64,000 nucleotides of DNA from Carex sylvatica. Its lineage: Eukaryota > Streptophyta > Magnoliopsida > Poales > Cyperaceae. The position numbers were made by a program, and so were the translations under genes. The stretch lies in assembly GCA_964058845.1 (NCBI GenBank), contig CAXKVR010000027.1, positions 186,001-250,000 on the forward strand, read 5' to 3'. A model generated the notes under the pieces. The model ran no database searches. It worked only from the letters and a program-made list of their open reading frames with translations, and was not told where the DNA came from. This document shows, piece by piece, positions 59,001 through 64,000 of this stretch (position 1 is the stretch's first letter; the number at the start of each line of letters is the position of its first letter).

Positions 59001-62000
59001 GAGGAGTGACCCGCAGGTTCTCCGAAGCAACCATGTCACCTGGTTGCTTGCCCAGATTGTACGCATCGAGATTGTGATGACCACCTTAAGTTCAGATCCT
59101 CGCAAGGTTGTTTTTTGCATTACTATATTTAGTTTTCCTTTTTTCCCTTAAGTTTCCGTGTTTATGATTTCTTCTCTTTTTCTTCTTACACCTTTGTATG
59201 ATGAGGCTAGTCCTTAAAGTGACTGAGTTGTCATAATGATTATATTGTAATCAACATAGGTTGCAGGTTATTTTATTTCTTATAAGCTTAGCCCTTGTGA
59301 TGGTTCATCCTAGGTTATCTTGCATATTTTATAATGCTATGAATAATTTCAAAGTTGACATTTGTATAAAATTACCATGCTTTGATACTTAGAACAAAGA
59401 TTACCTTTTGCTTTTCTGAGATTGACCTCTCAGAGTTATAGCAATTCCAGGATCATAATTACATTTCTCAGCCTCCTTTTCAAATAAAATTAATTATATT
59501 ACCTTGTTCCTTATCTTATAGATTGAGACAACTAAAAAGATTATTTCATTTCATAAAGAGGAGAAAGGTCTAGACTCTGCTCAAGGCGTACTTCTAGACT
59601 TTATCAGTAGCAGCCAAACCTTACGCATTTGGTCTTTCAATCCCTCTGTTAGGGAACTTCTGAATACTGACCAACTTCAAAAGGGAAGGCAGATTGATGA
59701 TTGGTGGAAACAACTTAACAAGGGTAACATTAATGTCAAAAGCATTAACATTGACCTCTTTGCTTATATTTTTTTTGGTAGGAAGAATTTCCTGTATTGG
59801 TCCTGTCACCTAACAAATATCCCGTACAACCCTCAAAAGAGGATTTGTTCACACATCACTGCCGAAAAGGCCTTTCTGTTGTATTCGAGATATGGCTGGC
59901 TTCTGAGAGCTCAAAATTGCTTCATATTTCTTTTTTCCTATTTGACCTCCAAGCCTAGAACATCTGATGTTTAACCTTCTAATTGATGTGCAGCACCAGA
60001 CCGTTACAAACTTATATTAAACACTTCTGTTTCAAGTCATTATTAACTTAATGTGGTATATTGTAGAGAGAATTGATTTTGCGAACCTGGACGAGCGAAC
60101 AATGGGAATGTTCTGGGTTTTGTCATTTACCATGGCTCGGCCAGCATGTGAGGCTGTGATGAATTGGTTCACCTCAGCTGGTGAGACTGATCTGCTACAG
60201 GGTCCCAATATGCACACCACCGAGCGAATCACCATAATGCATGAAACCTTCCCACTCTCTATGATGTTTCTCTCTGGTCTGTCTTTCAACATGTGTTTGA
60301 AGCTTGCATACCAGCTTGAAGAAACCATTTTTCTTGGCCAGGTAAATTGCATGTTCAATGTTGAGCGGTACATGCTGGTACTGGTTCGAATTCAAATAGT
60401 AGCAACATTTGAACCCTCAATAAGCAGAAATGGAAGAAAGCAAGGAAAAATAATGATATTATCAGATTATTCCAGTACTGAACTCAATAGTACACTGCCA
60501 AAATCTGACAGATCGTTCTTGATCTTTACAATGCCAAAGCCTTTTCTCGAGATTGTGACAAGGTGGTGCTGGATAAAAGTTTGTACCAAGTGCTATACTG
60601 GTACCATTATTGGGGACAATTGCTTTTGATTATCCTTTGTTATTCTATAGACTATTGCTCTGATTTTTTGTGTTGTAGGCTGTACCTAGCATTGCTATGG
60701 TAGAGACATATGTTAGACTCCTTCTCATTGCGCCCCATTCCTTGTTTCGACCACACTTTACGGTATTTCCTGGACCAGTTTAACAACCTTTATTAGTTTC
60801 CCTAATATTATCGTTATTTTTATTTTCTGACTGTATTTGATCATTGTTATTTAACTATACATTATTTAAATGTTTGTGGTTATTTAATTATACATTTTTC
60901 TGTTTTGGGCAGAATCTTACTCAAAGATCTCCCTCCATTCTGAGCAAATCTGGGGTCTCACTGCTTCTCCTTGAGATACTAAATTATAGATTATTACCAT
61001 TATACAGGTTTGTAGCAAGTCCTGTTGCCTAATTTCAAATCTTTTTTGTCATTTGTAGCAAATTCGGTTGCCTCATTTTGATTTGTTTTTGTAATGAAAG
61101 TGCTTAGAAGTAGAATCACATGTAGTTTTTGGATTTTCTTATATGGTTTGGAGGCTTATGAATATCTTCTTCTTCTTCAAAGTCTTTATTCCCAAACAAG
61201 TTGGGGTAGGCTAGAAATGAAACCCAACCGGAATCTGCAACACAGGGACTTCCCAGGAGGTCACCCGTCCTAGTACTACTGCCCAATTCGTGAGGGTTTC
61301 ATTTCTATAAAGAGGCTGTTTTTTTATTGCTGGCTCGCCAAGCCTATCACGAACCCTTCTCCTTTTTCCTTGCTTGGCATAGGCTGTGTAGAAACTACAT
61401 AGGATGAAGAAAAATAATTTTCAGTAATCATTTTATTACAGAAAAAATCTGGAATAATCTAGTTTTACTCTTTCATATTTGCTTTCCTCCTGGGCATAAT
61501 AGAGTTAGCTATTTTTCCAGGTACCATGGAAAGAGCAAGGCCTTGATGTACGATGTCACCAAGATAATTTCCATGATAAAGGGGAAACGTGGAGAGCATC
61601 GGCTGCTCAGACTGGCTGAGAACCTGTGCATGAACTTGATACTCTCCCTAAGAGACTTCTTTTTGGTTAAGAAAGAATTAAAGGTGCCCTATGAGTTACT
61701 CGAGGATTTTCTTTCCTTCTTTCAAAATTTTAACAATGTCTTCCTTTATATATTCCAAAAGGACCTCATAAAGTATCATTTATGCACCTGCAAATGAGAA
61801 ATATTCTAGGAATATCAAATATATTGAATTCCTTTGTCCTGATTTTGTCTGCTTGAAAATCTATTTGGACATTCTCCTTTAGAGATATAAGGGAGGGGTA
61901 TCAGGTATAATTTCCCTTTTAAGTGTATTTACATGAAATGATTCCTTAAAGTCTAAACTGATACATGTCTATTGGATCTCATTTCCAGGGTCCAACTGAA

Positions 62001-64000
62001 TTTACAGAAACACTTAACAGGATAACAATAATTAGCCTTGCAATTACCATTAAAACTCGAGGGATTGCTGAAGTGGAGCACATGCTTTACCTTCAACCTT
62101 TGCTCGAGCAAATCATGTCGACAAGCCAGCACACGTGGTCTGAGAAAACTATGCGGTACTTCCCTCCACTGATTCGTGAGAATTTAAAAGGGAGGATGGA
62201 TAAGAGGGTTCAAGCTATCCAAGCTTGGCAACAGGTAACATGTGAATATGTAATGGTAATTAATGATACCCCTGCGCTAGACTTATCCACTGATTTTGTG
62301 GGTTCATACTTGGATAAGTGCAGTAGATGCCCTTATGGATTTACTTTGTGATATTGTTCCCATGGAGTTTTCTTTTATTAAATCACATCTATTTGAGTAC
62401 TGGCCATGCCAATATAATATGTACCGGTTAGAATCCTTGATCAACACTCAAAAGTCAAAAGCAAGGGTTCAGCACATTGCAATCTCTTGTACTTGCTGCT
62501 GATGTTGAACAAATACCTCTTCATGTTTACTCTATTTATTATTAAAAAACCTGTTGCTTGTTGTTGGATACGGCCAAAGAAAAATCCGACATTATCTTAT
62601 TGCTTTCTGCTCTAAATGATGGGGTCCACTACTTCCGGACAGTATATTAAAAATTAAAAATCCTAAGTTGGAGATGCATGATACTTTTTATTCAGAAGAT
62701 GTGCAATTTTTCAGGTCGAAGCAACTGTAATTAATCAGTGTACTCAGCTTCTCCTTCCATCTGCTGATCCCACTTATGTCGCAACCTATCTGAACCACAG
62801 CTTCCCTCAACACCGACAGTACCTATGTGCTGGAGCCTGGATGCTCATAACTGGCCATCCTGACAGCATCAACAGTGTAAATCTGGTATGTCTTTTCACA
62901 TCCTCCTAGCTTTGTGTCTGGTGTTGGTCTGATAAGACTTTAAATGCAGGGACGGGTTCTAAGAGATTTCTCACCAGAGGAAGTAACCTCTAATATTTAC
63001 ACTATGGTGGATGTTCTTCTCCATCAAATCCAGGTTCAGCAACATGGGCATTCTGCACAGGTTTGTAAATTGAAACATTTTGTACATCATTGTCGTCATG
63101 ATGATGATGGTGATGATTATTATTATTAATATTATTGCTATTATTATTATTATTACTACTATTACTATTATTATTATTATTACTACTATTACTATATTTT
63201 TATTATGTCATATCATATTATATTATATTATTATTTTTTACCAGGATCTCCTGGCAAAGGCAGTCAGCAATCTTTCCTTTTTCATCTGGAATCATGAGTT
63301 GCTTCCACTGGACATTCTCCTACTTGCTCTGATTGACAGGGATGATGATCCCTATGCTCTTCGTGTGGTGGTATGGTTTTTGAATTTTCTTACATACTAT
63401 TATTGAAATGTTCTTTCAAAATATTTTGGATACAAATTCAGTTGATGCCTTTTTGAATCACAGATAAGTCTGTTGGAGAGGACCGAGCTTCAACAAAGGG
63501 TCAAGATGTTTTACTCCAACAGGTCTCCTGAGCATTGGATGAACAATCAAATACCAAAGAGAGTTGAGCTTCATAAAGCCCTTGGGAATCATCTCTCATT
63601 TAAGGACCGGTATGACAAGTCATTCTCCAATTCTCCAATTTGTCATTTTTTTGTTTATTTATTTATATTTTGTACATCTATTTATGTATATCACCTACAT
63701 AATTACTCGTGTATTTTCATCTTTGTGCTTTTTCATGCGCAATTGCAGTAATCCTCCGTTCTTTGATGATATTGCTGCTCGAATTTTGCCGGTTATTCCA
63801 CTAATTGTTTACCGGCTTATAGAGAATGATTTGACTGACATAGCTGATCGGGTGCTTGCTTTTTACTCTTCATGCCTTGCTTTCCACCCTCTCAAGTTTA
63901 CCTTTGTCAGAGACATCCTTGCGTATTTCTATGGCCACCTTCCAAGTAAGCTGATTCTTCGTATACTCAAAATCCTTGGCTCCTCCTCGAAGGTACTTCC
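56077..64000 (+). CDS. MED23: Mediator complex subunit 23, copy B, exons 1-17 in window
   Basis: Exons: 56077-56163, 56257-56300, 56590-56689, 57086-58042, 58381-58621, 58892-59106, 59522-59723, 60067-60341, 60679-60762, 60913-61007, 61521-61683, 61989-62234, 62715-62885, 62950-63060, 63245-63370, 63464-63609 and 63749-63992. Every exon has the same length as its counterpart in copy A, all splice sites are GT-AG, and no stop interrupts the frame (1169 residues so far). The window ends eight bases into intron 17, so four more exons are expected. Role as for copy A, a tail subunit of Mediator. It is a tandem, same-strand paralogue about 13.9 kb downstream of copy A. Residues such as 'AQ/ARPACEAVMNW' in exon 8 and 'ADRVLAFY' in exon 17 look closer to the usual MED23 sequence than those of copy A (from memory). 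Confidence 0.92.
61164..61307 (-). mobile_element. SINE with 5S rRNA-like head in MED23-B intron 10
   Basis: On the minus strand a segment matching the 3' half of plant 5S rRNA ('agtagtactaggacgggtga', 'cctcctgggaagtccctgtg', 'ttgca'; window 61236-61283) is followed by the SINE tail 'gggtttcatttctagcctac', 'cccaacttgtttggga' and a GAA/TTC-type end. The 5S-like part is enclosed by 14-base inverted repeats (61212-61225 and 61294-61307). It may be a 5S-derived SINE or a chimeric insertion. Confidence 0.6.
63112..63238. repeat. (ATT)n-rich microsatellite in MED23-B intron 14
   Basis: The region consists of ATT/ACT trinucleotide runs before the exon 15 acceptor. Intron 14 of copy A has a shorter version (about 48895-48957), so the repeat predates the duplication and expanded in B. 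Confidence 0.75.

Noticed and set aside
61164..61307. A functional 5S rRNA gene
   Set aside because: Only the 3' half is recognisable, with several changes and no proper terminator. It is better explained as part of a retroposed element.
63080..63406. Ile/Leu-rich frames before MED23-B exon 15
   Set aside because: They are translated (ATT)n microsatellite inside intron 14; only the exon 15 part is real coding sequence.
1..64000. CRISPR arrays, operons, tRNA genes
   Set aside because: The DNA is plant nuclear, no regularly spaced repeat array is present, and I recognised no tRNA cloverleaf by eye; a tRNA scan was not possible.

Overview
This window is plant nuclear DNA, almost certainly from a flowering plant. 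It is AT-rich. Its genes are split by GT-AG introns, and they encode plant-type proteins: GDSL lipases with secretion signals and a long, 21-exon Mediator subunit MED23. Between the genes lie plant transposon classes (CACTA, hAT, long-TIR/Ulp1 elements, MITEs, Copia-type LTRs, SINE tails). I cannot name the species.

Region 1 (1-18945) is a tandem GDSL esterase/lipase cluster. Bases 1-3806 repeat 15140-18945 at a constant offset of 15139, with one substitution noticed by eye (2475 G versus 17614 A). The simplest reading is a head-to-tail duplication of a 15139-bp unit, 3807-18945, with the tail of the previous copy at the left edge. The unit holds a truncated CACTA element carrying pieces of an LRR receptor-like gene and of a PHYLLO/MenH-like gene, two apparently intact six-exon GDSL genes (9385-11058 and 14116-15962), a 1.26-kb foldback element and the 5' LTR of a decayed Copia-type element.

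Region 2 (18946-30860) is gene-poor. It holds the rest of the LTR remnant, a 270-bp direct repeat, MITEs, a 0.75-kb foldback element, a CACTA-like terminus at 25191, three hairpin MITEs lying end to end in TA microsatellites, and a broken F-box gene on the minus strand.

Region 3 (30861-40967) looks like one large element with very long inverted terminal arms. Its centre holds a decayed transposon gene (a 'RDAVG..WP' domain followed by a Ulp1-like Cys-protease motif). A complete hAT element (31222-36121) sits inside the left arm. It has an exact 8-bp target duplication, matching 12-bp ends and an open three-exon BED-zinc-finger transposase of 704 residues, so it may be recent and autonomous.

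Region 4 (41300-64000) holds two tandem, same-strand MED23 genes. MED23-A is complete (42146-52452, 21 exons, 1560 residues). MED23-B (56077 to the window end) has exons 1-17, each equal in length to its counterpart in A, and continues past the edge. The promoter of A is interrupted by hairpin MITEs that B lacks. Introns of both contain tails of one SINE family, and in B the tail is joined to a 5S rRNA-like segment. Exon positions and residue counts were derived by hand from splice signals and reading phase. No alignment or database search was run.
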